DNA of 64,000 nt from Penium margaritaceum (GCA_023375785.1 SZWC01001503.1:37831-101830); one strand, 5' to 3'. Positions 48,001 to 62,840 are shown, numbered from the stretch's first letter. Program-made: numbers and translations. The notes: generated by a model from the sequence alone, not told the origin.

Positions 48001-51000
48001 AATCACAACACTTCAAGACAGAGCAAAGATTTTAGTAGGAAAATTTTTAGGCCTCTACTAGGAGAATCTAGCAGATGAGGTGGGAAAATCTCAACAAGAT
48101 GAACCCTTGAGAGCCCTTTTGGGTCATGACCCATTGGCTTCTCTTGTAAGTTAGTTGGTCAACTCATTACTATTACCACTCAGAACGTTTGCATGACAGA
48201 TACAAATGAACCCTCATGTTGTAGGTGAATTCTAAGGTTGTCTTGGTGCTCATACAACCACCCATGTGGTTATACAATTACGTGTAACCTTTAAGGCAAT
48301 ATCGTCTAAGGAGATTCTCCTCGTACTGTATGAATAGGCTCAAACAAGCATAGTTATTATGTTTTGTTACACAAGCACATGCCTTCACATTTTTTGGAAG
48401 CCTTTAAAGTCCACCTTTGCAAGCCTTTGCCTTTACCATCACAAGCTAATGCCCTTAGATGTTCCTCTTAGAAAGGCATGCACCTTTTTTCCGAGAAAGA
48501 TACAGATTATACAATCGTTTGTTTTAGGATATTGTTCTCTCTACTTTATTTCAAGGCATCTAAGGCGGACAACATGTACGTCCCAAAGTCACCCTCGTGG
48601 TTACATCCATGGAGGTTGTTAATTAAACTACTCATGTCTTACCTCTAATCCATTCATTTATGTATTTTTTGTTTCATTTTCCATGGTATGCACTCTGCCC
48701 TTCCAAATTCCAGTCGAGAATCACCCATCCACGTTAAAAAAATCCTTTAAAGGTTGACATCAAGGTTTCTTATATGCATGTTATTCTCTAAATAATTTTT
48801 ATTGTTTATATCATTTTGTTATGTTTAGCATTTCCACTTGTGTGGCATTTTCACATAAGACTTATTCCATAAAATCTATCTTTGTTAAGGTTCTGAGTGT
48901 GAAATAATACATTTAGATTTCCGATTATCCCTTCAATTATCATAGAAGGTTTTAATTTGAGAGTAAAGTTAAAATAATGAGGCATAATAAAAGTATAACA
49001 CATGAGGACACTTCAAAGCCAGCTATTTGTGGTTCCTATATCACATGAGCTTGTAAAAAGTGGTGGATAAAGTATCATAAAAATGAGAAACGAGGTGACT
49101 ATCCCTTTCATCATTAAAATTTCTAGAGAAACACATTATCCTAAAATGAATCATTGCAATGTGAATGGGAAGTGTGTATTTCAGATTGGTAAGGAGATTG
49201 TAAAACATAACTGATAGTTAAAAATGATTTTTCAATAATGTTTTATGAAAAAATTATATTATTATAATTGAATGCTGTATATTATATGATTATCATGTTT
49301 TGCATAGCCATTCTAAGAAGTAGATTTTTGTGATAATTCTAATCTATGTAAGATTGATCAAAAATTTATTTGATAAGAGCCTTGCTTGGAATAAGGAAAA
49401 TTACCGTGAAAAGTTATGGAAAGCTGATTTGAGTTCCTTTAATGATTGAGAATCATCACTCTCGTCTTAAGGAATGTTTGTATTGACAAGGATGGGGAGG
49501 TTATAATGAATTTACAAATTCCCACTAAAAAACATAATCATTTTGCACTTGTTCTCATTTAGTAGATGGGGGTAATACATTGAACATATTTATGTAATAA
49601 TTTGCGAATTCATGTACTTGAGAAAATGGATTTTATGCTATTTATTGTACCATTAGATTAGGAGAACATGTTAAGCTTCGTATGAGATAACTCTCATATG
49701 AAGCTTAACATGTTTTCATCTATCGTTATTTTGTTAGGGAAACTATTTTTTCTGAGACAGTTTGAAAGAAGAGGTTTCGTCATTGTCTGTACGGATTTGA
49801 TAAGCCATCTGCAATTTTGTCAAAATGTGAGCATAGCTGCACAAAACTCTAAAGCTTTCAAAGAATACATGCATATTGATGGAGTGGGTGATTATTCTAA
49901 ATCCTTATCTGGACGCCGTTTTTTACTCGGCTGCGCAATCGTCGACCGATTGCCGTCTTCTTGCGTGCAAGGACAGTTCCCGGGTGAGGGTACAAGGGAA
50001 AGATAAGAAGGAATCGTGTAGACCACTACTCAGGGGTGCCACAGTAACCCCCGGTCACGACCGCAACTGCCGCTCTTCGGGGGCAACCGAGGCTCCCGAC
50101 AAGACATGTCCAGCGAGGACATTATCTGGAAAGAAGCTCTCAATTGCATTGAAATTTCCATCAAGATAATCTCAATGTGACTCTGTAAAACGGAGACAAA
50201 GAATATGCATGACTGAACATTCAAATGAATAGTTGATGACGGATAAACGAACACAACCATAAAAAAAGTTCACAGCTCCAAAAAGTGCCTCCAGGATTGA
50301 GTGAGGAACTCACTGATGATTTCCTGAGGTAGAGAAAACCCCAATGACAAGCCAATCCATTTACGTGCAGAGGAGAAACCCTTCCCATCCATAAAGAATT
50401 AATGGACATGAATTGAGCAAAGAGACATGTCTTTAAATTTATAAAACTACGTCAAAAAAACATGAATTGACAAAAATAGATTTGAATTAGAGCTCATTTC
50501 GAATATTTAAAAGTTTTCTCATAATCTTCATATATCTTTACTTCTTCCTTCCAATTAAATTCTTCATGTTTAAACTTGAAAACGTTTTAATTTTTCCACT
50601 TTTGCTCCTAAAAACAAATTCTTTTGTCTTCAGGTATCTTACCTCACATAAAGGCTAGAACAAAGTTGAAGAAAAATGGTAAACATAACTTCAAGCATGA
50701 TAGGAAATGAATGCAAAACACCCCATTCAACAATAAAAAATTAACTATATGGATTGAAAAATATTGTGCTTAAACATCTCACGATGTGTCACCATATTCT
50801 CCTTGTATTTTGTAGAATGCCACATATGATGCATGTCTATTGACAAAGTTTGCTTGAACCCATCTTCATTTGGACATACAATATTGACATGTTACATAAT
50901 TGTTTTTCTTAAAGATGAATCATAAATCTTACCTAGTTTTGCCCATCAAAAATTTGTGTTAGAGACCAGAGATAAAAAAATCATTGTGAGGGTACCTCAT

Positions 51001-54000
51001 ACAACTTTTCTACCTAAAAGGAAGAAATGGGAAAAAATCTTATGGGTTAAAGAGAGGAACCATGTAACAATAGAATGAAAAGTCGTTAAATAATTTAAAA
51101 CTGAAAAACGTTTATCAAGGAAGAGAATAGCAGGTTTAAACAGAAAACAAATTATGAAAAATGATTTTTAGATATTTCATAGTTGAAATGATGGAGAAAA
51201 ATCAACGTAAAATATAGGAGAGACCTCTTTAGGATCAAGATTGAAAGGAAAATTCGCTTTTAAATAACATGATGATTCTTAGAAGGTAATCTAAAAGGTC
51301 ATGAGATAAAGAAAACAACGGAACCATATAAAAATTAATCCTTGTGGAAATCATTTGAAGTAAGAAAGGTGGATATTAAAACTATTTGCATTATGAAGAA
51401 TTTGTATTCCATTGTATATAACAACTTTCCAACTCTTCAAAAAGTGTACGATTTAAAAAAAAATTAATAAAGGGAGTTAAATTGTAATGTTTTACTATTA
51501 TGAAATTAAAAACATCCACTAAAGTCTAATGTTTTGAGACAGAACCTTACTATGAAAATGGTTATGGAATTGTAATGAGTGACGTTAAAATACTTGGATC
51601 ATCATGAAAAAATATCTGATTATAATCATTAGTCAATATTATGAAATATTCCATAATCTTCATTGAAATTGAATTTTCTATTAATGATTTTTCATAAAAG
51701 GCATCTTCAAAGTCATGTTAACCTAGAAATGGTTGGCCATTCATTCAAATGAATGACAATGTTGAGCTAATTATTATGATTTTGGAATTTTATATATCAT
51801 CTAGGAACTCTCATCTCTTTGAAGTGCTTTGAGCAAATGAGGTTATTCTTTGACTCCATTTGTAAATCCACCAATATGCTTAAGTCTCCAGCATTTATGT
51901 CAAATATACTGACCATTGAAGGTCCTTAGGTTTGATTTGAAGAAAATTAGTTTGAGTTATTAAACCATGTTCATGGTTCAAATGTTTTCTTGAAATTATT
52001 GAACATCGGGAACATGAAGCGAGGAATTCACATGTCTGAATCCAAGTATGTAACTATTCATTTCATTTCATGAACAATTTGATTTAATTTATAATTTCTG
52101 TGTTTTTGTTTTAATTTTTGATTAGTTACCCCTCATGTTACCCTTCATTACTTTACAATCGTTGGTGTAGGTTTCTTTTCATGAACGATTGATTGAAAGT
52201 TTTACAAAAAAAGGAAAAATGTATTATAACCATATCATCATATTTGAAAACATAGATATCTGATTAACTTGGATCATTTTTTGTAGATGATTGTTCCTCA
52301 AATCGTGGGACTTTCTTGTCTTAAATACAATTTGAAATACTCATATAGGGAATTTTTATGATTTGAGGTGAGAATAAATAATTTTCTGTGTAATAAATTG
52401 AGCCTCAAAACATTATGAATTTAAACATCCTAGAATTTTACGATTAAATTTAGTTTCAATCTGTTCAATTTACCTAACTTTCTAAGTGTCCTTACATGAA
52501 ATACACACTTTGAATTAAAAATGTGTTTGAACTAATAAGAAAGAAGAATTGTTAGGTTTATACGCCAAAATGAAGGTCAATGAAGACTTTTATTAAGATA
52601 AAAGAATGATGTTTTATTTTTTTACAAGGATGAAATAAAGTTAAGTTTTTTACAATGAAATTGGTTTTTGGCATATATAAAGAGGAACATTTTGAGGATG
52701 GTGGAATTTTGAATTAAAAAATGGAAAATTTTAAATTCATTTTGTTTATGTAACTTACTTCCATGTATTAAGAACACACTAAATTGTTTCTATATATGTA
52801 ATGTGACCATGTAGGTTCCTTTAAGCATTTACCTTTGATGCCAAGTTTGGTATTATGCGGACCTTTCTTTATAGTTAAAAATGCAAAAGAACCAAGTCAC
52901 CTTGAATCATCTCTCTCTTACTTTCATGTTATTCCTTCATGTGAATTTTCCTTTTTTTACTTTGCGAAATCCTCCATACCAACTCAATTAAAACAACCAT
53001 GATTATTTGTACTTTAAGTGTTTACATTCAACACGTGGCTTTATTTCTATCTTGATGGAATTATGATGCATCAAAGTGCATTATAGGCGAATTTGAATTC
53101 AAATGTGAGAAAATAATTCCACGAGGTATATACGTTTCTTTCAAAGTATATTAAAAATTAGAAGACACCACCAGGAAAATGCATATTCATATGTATGCTT
53201 ATTTACATTTGGGAGTATTGATGTAAAATCGTGCATGTTTTGAACATCATTTAAAGGAATTTTGAGTGCCCAAACCTTGCCTTTTTTTTCAAATCAAGGT
53301 TACGCCATATCAATCACTATGTCTACAATGAATACATTTGATCCAGTTTTGCTTTTTTTAAAATCCAATTTGTAAAAATGTATCTTACCCATCAAAAGTT
53401 TTCTATGATTCAAAACAAGCTTTAATATGAGGAAATGCGTGAAACATAGTCTCAATACATCCAAAGTTAACATGTTTTGTGTTTGACCCAAAACGAGATA
53501 ACATATTCTTTCATATCTCTTAGTTAACAATGGTGTTGTTAGCACATAAAGATTCATTTTCAAGTCAATTGATGATAATGATAATCCTTGCATTGTGAAT
53601 ATCGTTTAAAAAACATTCCTTCTACGCATGTCATGATTTTAAAATGAAACAAAACACCATCATGACCATTTTGTTTGAAACAAATTGAATTGTTTTATCA
53701 CATCGCACATCATGGTCTTTTAAACATAAAAACGTTTCATGATCAATTATAGAGAATTCATTTATCTTACGATATGAGTATGAAACGACTTTAATACTTC
53801 GCAAATGATTGGCTTGTATAATGGCGATGATCCATAGGGTGAGTATGTGTGGAAAAATAATGCTGCAAAGGTCATGTTGTTTGAGAGAAGATCATGGTTT
53901 GAGTAAAATAAGATCATGATTTAAGTCCGATTTTTTTAAATGAAAATTATTAAAATAAAAAAAAACATGCTGCTGATGGGGAGCAAACACTTTGTTTTTT

Positions 54001-56570
54001 TAGAAATTTGAAAGAAAAAATCCATGCCATTAACTTGAAAGACCATTGAAATTCTAATGAGCAAGGAATTATGAAAATGATCTGATAATAAATTAAATCA
54101 AAATGAATTAGAATACTCTCAATAATTTTTTGGATGAATTCATTCATGAGAAAACGGCCATGTATATTCTAAAGACTACTTTATGGATAGAGAATTCGAC
54201 AAATGCAATTTTAAGTTGCAGTTCCATATTGTTTGATAAAAAATGGATGACGCATTCATTAAACGAAAATTGAACACACCTTAACATAACCTTAGCAGTT
54301 CTATTACATGGGGGTTTCTAAGAAGTCCAATTGTTTTGAAACAAATATTGAATGATTATAGAACGAATTTACCTCAACAAATGATTTCCTTGTGAATTTT
54401 ATTTGATACGATTACAAAATATCAAAAGAATAGAATAAAGAAACATTAGAAAAAGGTGAAAAACTTAATGCTTAAGGAGGGAATATCAATGTCATGTTGT
54501 ATTCATATGTGTCGTATTTGCTTTCTTACTGAATTATAGCTAACATGAAATAAATAATCAGTTTCTTTAAATTTTCTTTCTTTTTCATCATCATGATGGA
54601 AATGGAAACTAACATTCTGTTTTCATTCTTATCCTTCCATGTATCAAAGTAAAACCAAGAAACATTTTAATTTAGGCATGTAACTTATTCGTTGAAGCTA
54701 GATGAATTCATAAAAAAATTGGAATCATAGTCCACAAAATTATTATCTTTAAATTACATTTATTCCACGTGTAATTTTGTGAAAATTAATCTTTAACATT
54801 CACGCAGAAGAAATTCGATCTCTGATGGACACGATAGTAGGATTAGAACTGTTTTCTATTTCGGATTTTTTAAGAATAGTATTCATGAGAATTTTGAATT
54901 CAAAAAAGATTATGAAATGCAGAATATTTTAAGTTTTAAATATGTAGAATGTAAGTATGTGGAAATTGTTTTATTTGGCCAGAAAATCTTAAATACTTCC
55001 TTGATTTTACTTGAAAATCTCATTTACAGTTAGTATGCACTACTATACTCTTTATTGTACCTTTTTGAATTTATGATTCATTGCAAAAAATATTGCAAGT
55101 AACTTTTGACCACATATTTGTTGGAATTAAATGGTAGATGAATACTTATAAAATGGTTTTGTGAGTAGGATGTGTTTCAAATAGTGTAGAAGAATGACAT
55201 GAAAGTAACCACTCTTATTCAAAACATTGTTCTTGAACTTTAAATTTTTATAAGACAGTTTTCATTGGGGATTGTCATTTTTTAAAACAAATCTTGATCA
55301 AAATTGTTTTCTCAACATACAAGATGGATGGTTCCCTTTGAAATAAGCTTCTAAAGCGAAGATCATGACATGCTTCTTCCCATTAACTTGGTAGTCCCCT
55401 TAAGTTGGTGATTGGATGTCATGCACAAGATGAACAATGATCCCTTTGAGTAAAAAAAATGTATTGGGAAGTTTTTTACTTGCCATAATAAACATGGTTT
55501 CGTCAATAAAATGGGTTCTGAATCTTTCCATAGATTTTTATATTATAAAAAAACTAAAAGTTGTTTTTTGATGAATAAGAAGGTTAAGGTAAACAGTGCT
55601 TAACTGAAAAATTCGTGTATTAAGGAACATTGGCAAATTTTCAATATATGAGATTATTAAAATAATTTTCTTAATGTAAGCGTCAAGCATAAAAAAAAGG
55701 GGTTAATGGGATTTTTGCATCGTTTCTTGTAAATAAATTAAGATTAGAAAAATTCAATGTTTGTTTTGAAACTTTTCATAGTGTTTATATAATGGTTCTT
55801 TGACATCGTAAGGGATATGCCATGGTATTATCACATTCAAATAGAAGAAAATGGTTCATGTTTGTTATTTTTTAATTGAATCGACAACTTGCTTCATTAG
55901 ATTTAAGGGATTTTCAAGTTTATCCGCAAGCCAAATCTATCGTTGTGTTGTTTATTTGTGAAACCCATAGAGAAACCAAGATTTGATGTTAAGTTACCAT
56001 TTTTAGAGAGACAAATAAACTAGTATAAAATTTGAAGACAACAACCTGTATGTTCTATTATATCCAGTAGACGTATAAATCTTTGTTATCTCTTTGTTAA
56101 TTATTTATGTTTTTGACCAAGTCGAACCAAACTTCTTACCATTTTCAAATATCAAGTTTCGTTCACAAGCTTTCCTTTTAAATTATTTGAAGCAGAATTG
56201 TCATTCATGTGTATGACCTAGAGATTTTCAGAATATTGAAATTTATAATTATTTTAATGTAAGATATTGGGCAAAACAAAGGCAATGGGTGCAACACTGA
56301 AAATCACTACATGTTGCGATTTCACAACATTCGATCAAAAATTGTTTCGATTAAGATTTACTTCAATTCACAATGATTATTGTTAACCTTTACTTATAGG
56401 ATGATTTGAATTCAACTTTTCAAAAGGATTGAGGATTCATTTTATGAATTTTCCAAGTTTGTTTGAACGTTTTTAGTGATTTGTCATGGGAAACTTCTTC
56501 ATGACATGGAAATTTCCTAACACCTTAATTTAAACCAAACAAGAGCTACTTCTATTCTTATGTATGGAAT
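48001..56570. other. ~8.6 kb AT-rich, ORF-free block between the paired repeats
   Basis: From about 48.6 kb the base composition drops to roughly 30% GC by eye and stays so to 56.5 kb. Only a few ORFs of 60-100 codons occur, without domains. No retroelement motif, RNA gene or tandem array was identified. Confidence 0.6.
49665..49714. other. 23-bp near-perfect hairpin
   Basis: Arms 49,665-49,687 and 49,692-49,714 pair with one mismatch, a G:U in RNA, around the loop TAAC. Each arm contains an AAGCTT site. The loop is shorter than in plant microRNA precursors. Confidence 0.8.
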
Positions 56571-57430
56571 AAGAGGATGTGGAATGTTTTCGGATTTTTG
56601 GAAGGTGGATGGTTTAAACTGGATAAGAATCTGGAAGGGCATGGCATGCATAGAAGAATGTAAAATATATTCGGGATTTTTAGATTACTTGGAGAAGATC
56701 ATGTAGAGGTTTCTTAACTACCTAAAAGGGTGTAGCCACTAGTGTAGACTTGTGGACCCACCGGGCTTCGGCCTTGGAAGCCCAGAGACTTAGTATGGAA
56801 AATAAGATACTGAGTAAACTCCTTGTAGTGGCACTAACTTGTAGTGTAGAAGGCATAGGCCTTTGGAGGAGGTGCGTCCTTAGAAAGAGGCTTGTAGTGT
56901 CGGAGGCTGAGGCTTGTAGAGGTTGAATGAAGGATAACTTTGAAGAAATCTGAAGGCACTTGATTATGATTGAAGGCATAATGGACTGAATCGGCTGAGT
57001 CCGTTTAGTATGCCGAGGAGGGCGTCCTTAGAGGCTCTTGCCTTGGAGGTAGTTGCCTTGGAGGTTGGAGGCAGTTGCATAACCTTCTGGGTGGTTACAT
57101 AACCACCTAGACTTGCTGAAGAATCACTTGGAAGATGAAGGTTCATTGGAAGCTAAAAGGACACAAGCAAGTGAAGGGCCATTAATGGTTGAAGATGTTT
57201 TGGTAACTAAAGAGTCATTAGAAGGTTGTAGGAGGTTGTATGAGGAGGTGAAACAGCTACCCTTCAGTTGTAAGCTGAAGGATCATAGCCTTTAGGGCTG
57301 TTAAAGTCTTGTGATGGTAAGGAATTGAGTCTCATTGCCCTCCATTCCCAGAAGTGAATGTTTTGGCCCTTGAAAGTAGAGAAAATGCACCACGGGATGC
57401 ATTTTAGCCAATCTTGGCCATTGAAACCAA
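56571..57430 (+). repeat. dispersed ~840-bp repeat, copy B
   Basis: Partner of copy A, spaced 9.4 kb start to start. Contains GCATAACCTTCTGGGTGGTTACATAACC, CCCTTCAG..GTAAGCTGAAGG and GCACCACGGGATGCATTTTAG-like landmarks. Diverged by many substitutions and small indels. Confidence 0.75.
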
Positions 57431-58690
57431 GTAAATATGAATTGAATTCATGATCAAAGAATTGAATGCTATGTGAAGGGAAGTGAAATTTACTAAGCAT
57501 TAGGTATCTTGAAAGAACTATGATGTAATGGAAAAAAATTGGTTTCTTAAAAGCACTCATGAGTTTTTTTTACCTCAAGAGATTTGGATCATTGAAAAAT
57601 GTTTGAGTGGATGATTCCTAGCATTTTACATCATGCGTAGTGATTTTGAGTTGAATTGGTGGAGTGTAATGTGCCTGATGTGTTGAATGGCCTCTTCCAC
57701 ATGGATCTATACAATGTTTTTTACATTATTACTTCATTGTCACATAAATTTTAAAGGTTGATGGATGTTTTTGAGGTGTATCTCAGCCGCATGCACAAAC
57801 ATGAGGTTTGAGTGTCTATGATCTTAAAATGTTGAATGAAACAAGGATTGTACATTATTTTTACCTTCTTACTTTCCAGCAAGGTTTGTTCTATCAAAAA
57901 CTGACTACTTATTCTTGTGTCGTTTTCTTTTGAGTGTGCAATTCCTTGGCTTTGTATTTTTATCTATAGTATCCAACAAAAAAATTTGGTTACGTAGAGA
58001 ATGTTCTCGAAATTACTTTTCATCTTGTGAAATATCTCAATGCATGAGTTCTCCAATTGTGTTTGATTGTTTTCATTTGTTTGTAAACTAGAAGAGTTTT
58101 TTTCCTAGCGCAAGAATGCGCTTGCTTGAAAGTTGCCTTTGAGCAATTCACATTTGACATTCTATACTCAAACTCATATTTGTGCAAAATAGTTCATCGA
58201 TTTAGCCCATGCTGTTTTTATCTAGATATGAAATATTTGGGTTAATCGTTCATAAAACTACCCCTATTGGTTATGTTTTAGGGTTTAACGTTTTTTTGAG
58301 GTTCATTTTTGAATAATCGGGTATAAGTGAGGTCACGATGACAACTTCTTAATATGTGAACTGATAGAGCCTTCTTAAGTCTCTAGACTAAATAAACATA
58401 AGAGAATGCGTGTCTCTGTGAAGCAGAATGACGTCTTCAAGCTAAGGTGATATGATTGTGGCCTAAGTTTTTGCAGTCGAACTTCCGAACACCAAAGTTT
58501 TATGTTTTGAACTTCGAGTTTTAGTTACGGTGTTGAGCTGGATGGATAGGATGATGGGCGAATATGAGAAGCATGAAACACCCGCTTGTCCCTTATGGGA
58601 TAAAATTTGAATAATTAATGAACACCCGTATAAATGTTTGTCAATTAATTGATTTTATGTTGAAAATGATTGAAGATGAGTTTCAGTTTT
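57431..58690. other. intergenic, nothing recognised
   Basis: AT-rich sequence continuing the block before the repeat. Only short ORFs. Confidence 0.6.
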
Positions 58691-59108
58691 GTAATTTCAC
58701 CACGCTGAGGTTGGCCTCCTGTGGGCTTTGCTCAATTACAGGCCCAGTCCGGAATCACTTAGATGGGAGGTCGTCTCAGCGCATGGTCCAGCTGGAGAAG
58801 CAATTGGACATGCCGCTGTTGAAGGACCGCGTTGTAGACTGACCGACCGACCATCGCGGGACCGTTGTCTCCCTAGTGACCATTTCGTTAGCTGGACTGC
58901 TCACTGGATTGGCTATGCTGCCTCAAGCCTCACCGGCTGTCTGCTGCTGAACTCTCTCACCTAGGAGGTTGTCCGACGCCGAATCACATGCCGTACTCGT
59001 CGAACCTGACGCATGCCGTCTCCACGGAAGTACCGGGACAATTAGTAATGTGCCCGAGGTCCTAAGCTACCCTGTACTGTAATTTGTAGCTTCCACGAGG
59101 TAGCAAGT
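58691..59108 (+). promoter_or_regulatory. 5' flank and probable 5' UTR of the AP2/ERF gene
   Basis: GC content rises sharply at about 58,690, as expected at a promoter-proximal region. No clear TATA box. An in-frame TAA at 59,046 separates the gene's frame from anything upstream, so the first usable start is the ATG at 59,109. A 78-codon ORF (58,728-58,964) lies in the leader and may be an upstream ORF. Confidence 0.45.
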
Positions 59109-62100
59109 ATGGCGCAGCAACCCTGCGACGCACTCGCCGCAGCAGCTCTCGTCGAAGAGGCCACACCACTTGGCTTGCCTCCCCCCGCGCATCTGCTGCT
59201 GCCTGCCCGTCTGCAGCAGCACAGCATCTCTGTCGCAGCACCTCAGCAGCACCGCTTCCAATATCAGTCGTCTCGCGAGGATGCAGCTAGCAAGAGAGGT
59301 GCGGTGAAAGTCGAAGCAGCAGACGAAGCAGCGGGTAGAACGGCAGAGCAGCAACCGGAGCACCAGGCTGCCAAACGACTCTGTAGCTTCAACCGCAGCA
59401 CTGCAGCACAGCTTTTGGAACCGTCTGTGGCGTCGGCGTTAAGAGCGGCGTGCAGTAGCGCGACACCATCAGCGCCTACAGCAGGAATAGCAGCAGCAAC
59501 ACCATGTGCGGCAGTAGAAGGGCCCGAATCACAGGCAAACCACATGGTGACCGCAGGCAGCATCGCCGCAGCATGCAATCCCATGACGTCAGGAGACAGC
59601 ACCACCAGCAGCGGAGCAGCAGCACCAGCAACAGCAGCAGCAGCAGCAGCAGCAGCAAGAGGGGATGGTATTGCCGGAACGGGCGCCAGCACCGCTGTTG
59701 GAGCGGGAAGCAGCGTGTCTACCGTGCCCTACCCACCTGTCAGCTGTGCAAGAGCGCAGTCGGCAACAGCGGCACGGTCGGCAGCGGGAACGGCAGCTGC
59801 AGTCGCTGAAGACGCTTCGCACGGTAGGCAGGGTCGCGAGTCCACGCACCGCATTTCCGACGTTACCGTGCAAGAAAGACTGCGTGACACGTGTTCCGTT
59901 CCGCGAGATCAACTCCCATTCAGAAACACTTCTTCAGTCCCCACTGCAAACATGACCTGGGACCTTGCTGCGAGTAGGCCCAGAATGGTTCCCAGCACGT
60001 GTCAGCAGCCTGCCAATGCGAACCAGGACCTCCCTGCGTCCATTTCGCCCAAGCGCAGCCGCTATGTGCGGCGGCGGCGCGGCCCGCGGACGTGCTTGTA
60101 CGTGGGCGTGCGGCGGCGCGGGAAGGACCGTTGGGCCGCGGAGATAAAGGACGCGCGCAACAACGTGCGCAGGTGGCTCGGAACCTTTGCCACGCCGGAG
60201 GAGGCGGCGCGGGAGTTCGACCGCGCCGCGCGCGAGATGCGTGGGCCGCGGGCGCGTACTAACTTTCTAGTAACGGGAGAGCGCGCCGCTCCCAGGAAAG
60301 CTTACGTCATCCGCGGAATTGATGGGAAGGGGGAATCGGGGTCACATGCACTTGGCGGCGCTGGTTCTACATCTGGTCCCGGTTCTGGTGGTACTGCTGG
60401 TGGTGCTGTTGCAGGCGCTGGTGCTGGTGCTGACGCTGCTGCTGCTGCTGCTAGTGCTGGTGCTTCTGCTGCAATGCGCGCACCTCCGCAGAGTCACGGA
60501 TTTGCCGGTGGTGCACGNCCCATCCGTTGCAGGTGTCCAAGAGAACTGGCCGAGCTCCGGAGACTACCATTTGTCTCAAGGGCAAGACGGTGATTTTCGT
60601 GAGGGAGAAGAAGAGGAGGAAGAAGGAGAAGAGGAAGAAGAGGAAGATGATGATCCTGAAGAGGACGAAGAGAACGAGGAGGAGACAGAGGAAAGTTGGG
60701 AAGAACAAGGCAGTGGCAGGTCTGAGCCGAGTGAGGGGAAAAGTGCTCTCACTGGCTCTCCCATGGACAGGGGCACGGGTTCGTCACTGAATTCTCCTCT
60801 GGTGCCAGAGCAGAGGGGGCCGCAGTCATCAAAACGGATCAATCTGGCTGAGCTGCCCCTTGGTGAATCTGGTGAATGGTCGACGGGCGGAGTGAGAGAG
60901 AATCTCGGTAGCACACTGAGAGAATCCTGGCAGAATGATAGATCGGAGGGCTTTGCTCCTGTCGTAGGGGCACAAGGTGTGGCACATGAGCAGACACTGG
61001 GTTTCACCGGGAACTCTGCTCGCAGTAGTTGTATTTTCAAGGCTGAGGCGAGGCTGGAGGAGGGTGAGACAGAGAGAGTGCACATCCTAAGCAACCTCCG
61101 AGCAGATGAGGCACTGCCTTCTGGTGACTGTGTGCAACGACCAGCCACAGAGGAGAGAGCTGGAGCAACATTGCCTCACAGACCAAGTCATGCACAGTCG
61201 TGCAGCCCCAGGCCTACGAGTCCTGTAGCCCAAGAGCTTAGAGCCAAAGATGCCGAAGACATCCGCATTCAAGCCCTAACCCAAAATCATACCCAAACCC
61301 AAACCCTGACACAAACACAGACCCAAACCCAAGCCCAATCTCAGTTCGAGGCCAGGACACAGCGGGAGACGCAGGTGCAGAAGCAGACTGCTTTGGATCG
61401 ACCTAGCACTGACCATCCAGATCTCCCATCGATCTCACTTCATCAAGCGCAGCATAGAGATCGCGCTCGTGCAACCGCATATGCCTCCCCACAGCTCGCC
61501 CCTCAAACCCTCCAACACGTTGTTCCCCAAGCTGTGCAGCCACAAGATGATCCCAAGGCCCGGCTCAAGCCCCAGCTTGTAGTCCAGCCGCCACATGTGG
61601 CCGTCCCGCTGCCACATCCTGTCATCCAGCCGCCACATCCTGTCGTCCAGCCGCCACATCCTGTCCTCCAGCCGCCACATCCTGTCCTCCAGCCGCCACA
61701 TCCTGTCGTCCAGCCGCCACATCCTGTCGTCCAGCCGTCACATCCTGTCATCCAACCGTCACAGCATGTCGTCCAGCAGCCACATTCGACCGTCCAGCTG
61801 CCACATGCTGTCATCCAGCCGGCACATCCTCTTGTTCAGCCGCCACACTCTGTCGTCCAGCCGCCACACTCGGCCGCCCAGCGACCTCATTCTGTTGCCC
61901 AAGTGCCTCATGCTGCCGTCCAGTCACAACATCCTGCTGCCCAGCCGCCTCATCCTGCCGCTCAGCCGCCACTTTCTGTTGTCAAGCCACCACACCCTGC
62001 CATCCAGCCGGCACATACTGGCATCCAGCCGGCACATACTGGCATCCAGCCGGCACATACTGGCATCCAGCCGGCACATACTGGCATCCAGCCGGCACAT

Positions 62101-62508
62101 ACTGGCATCCAGCCGGCACATACTGGCATCCAGCTGCCACATCTTGTCGCCCAGCCGTCACAGCCTGTTGGCCAGCCGTCACAGCCTGTTGACCAGCCGT
62201 CACAGCCTGTTGGCCAGCCGTCACAGCCTGCTGGCCAGCCACCACAACACGACACCGCTGCGTGGCAGCCAGTGGCCGTGACGGCCCCTCCGCCACCAGC
62301 TCAGCCGGGCACATGGCCGCGCGACCGGCAGCACCAGGTCACTCTCTCGACAGAACAGCGGCACCTTGGCCATCTTCAGAACCTGCAGCCTGGCTGCTTC
62401 ACTGAGGACGAGGCACGGGGACGGGCTGTCGGTCGGGCTTCAGATCCCCCTGTTACCCTGGACCTTCTACCCAGGTTTAATTCAGTGTATGAGGGTCGGC
62501 CGCATCAT

Positions 62509-62549
<41 letters not shown>

Positions 62550-62787
62550 GCTGTACGAGTACCAGCAGCAGGACCACCACCACCAACAGCNGGGCACATG
62601 GCCGCGCGACCGGCAGCACCAGGTCACTCTCTCGACAGAACAGCGGCACCTTGGCCATCTTCAGAACCTGCAGCCTGGCTGCTTCACTGAGGACGAGGCA
62701 CGGGGACGGGCTGTCGGTCGGGCTTCAGATCCCCCTGTTACCCTGGACCTTCTACCCAGGTTTAATTCAGTGTATGAGGGTCGGCCG

Positions 62788-62840
<53 letters not shown>

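Noticed and set aside
49665-49714. MicroRNA precursor
   Set aside because: The loop is four bases and the arms pair almost perfectly; plant precursors have longer loops and mismatches.
61435-62314. Minus-strand ORFs with MWRLDDR or CGGW-type heptads
   Set aside because: Mirror images of the heptad array of the AP2 gene.
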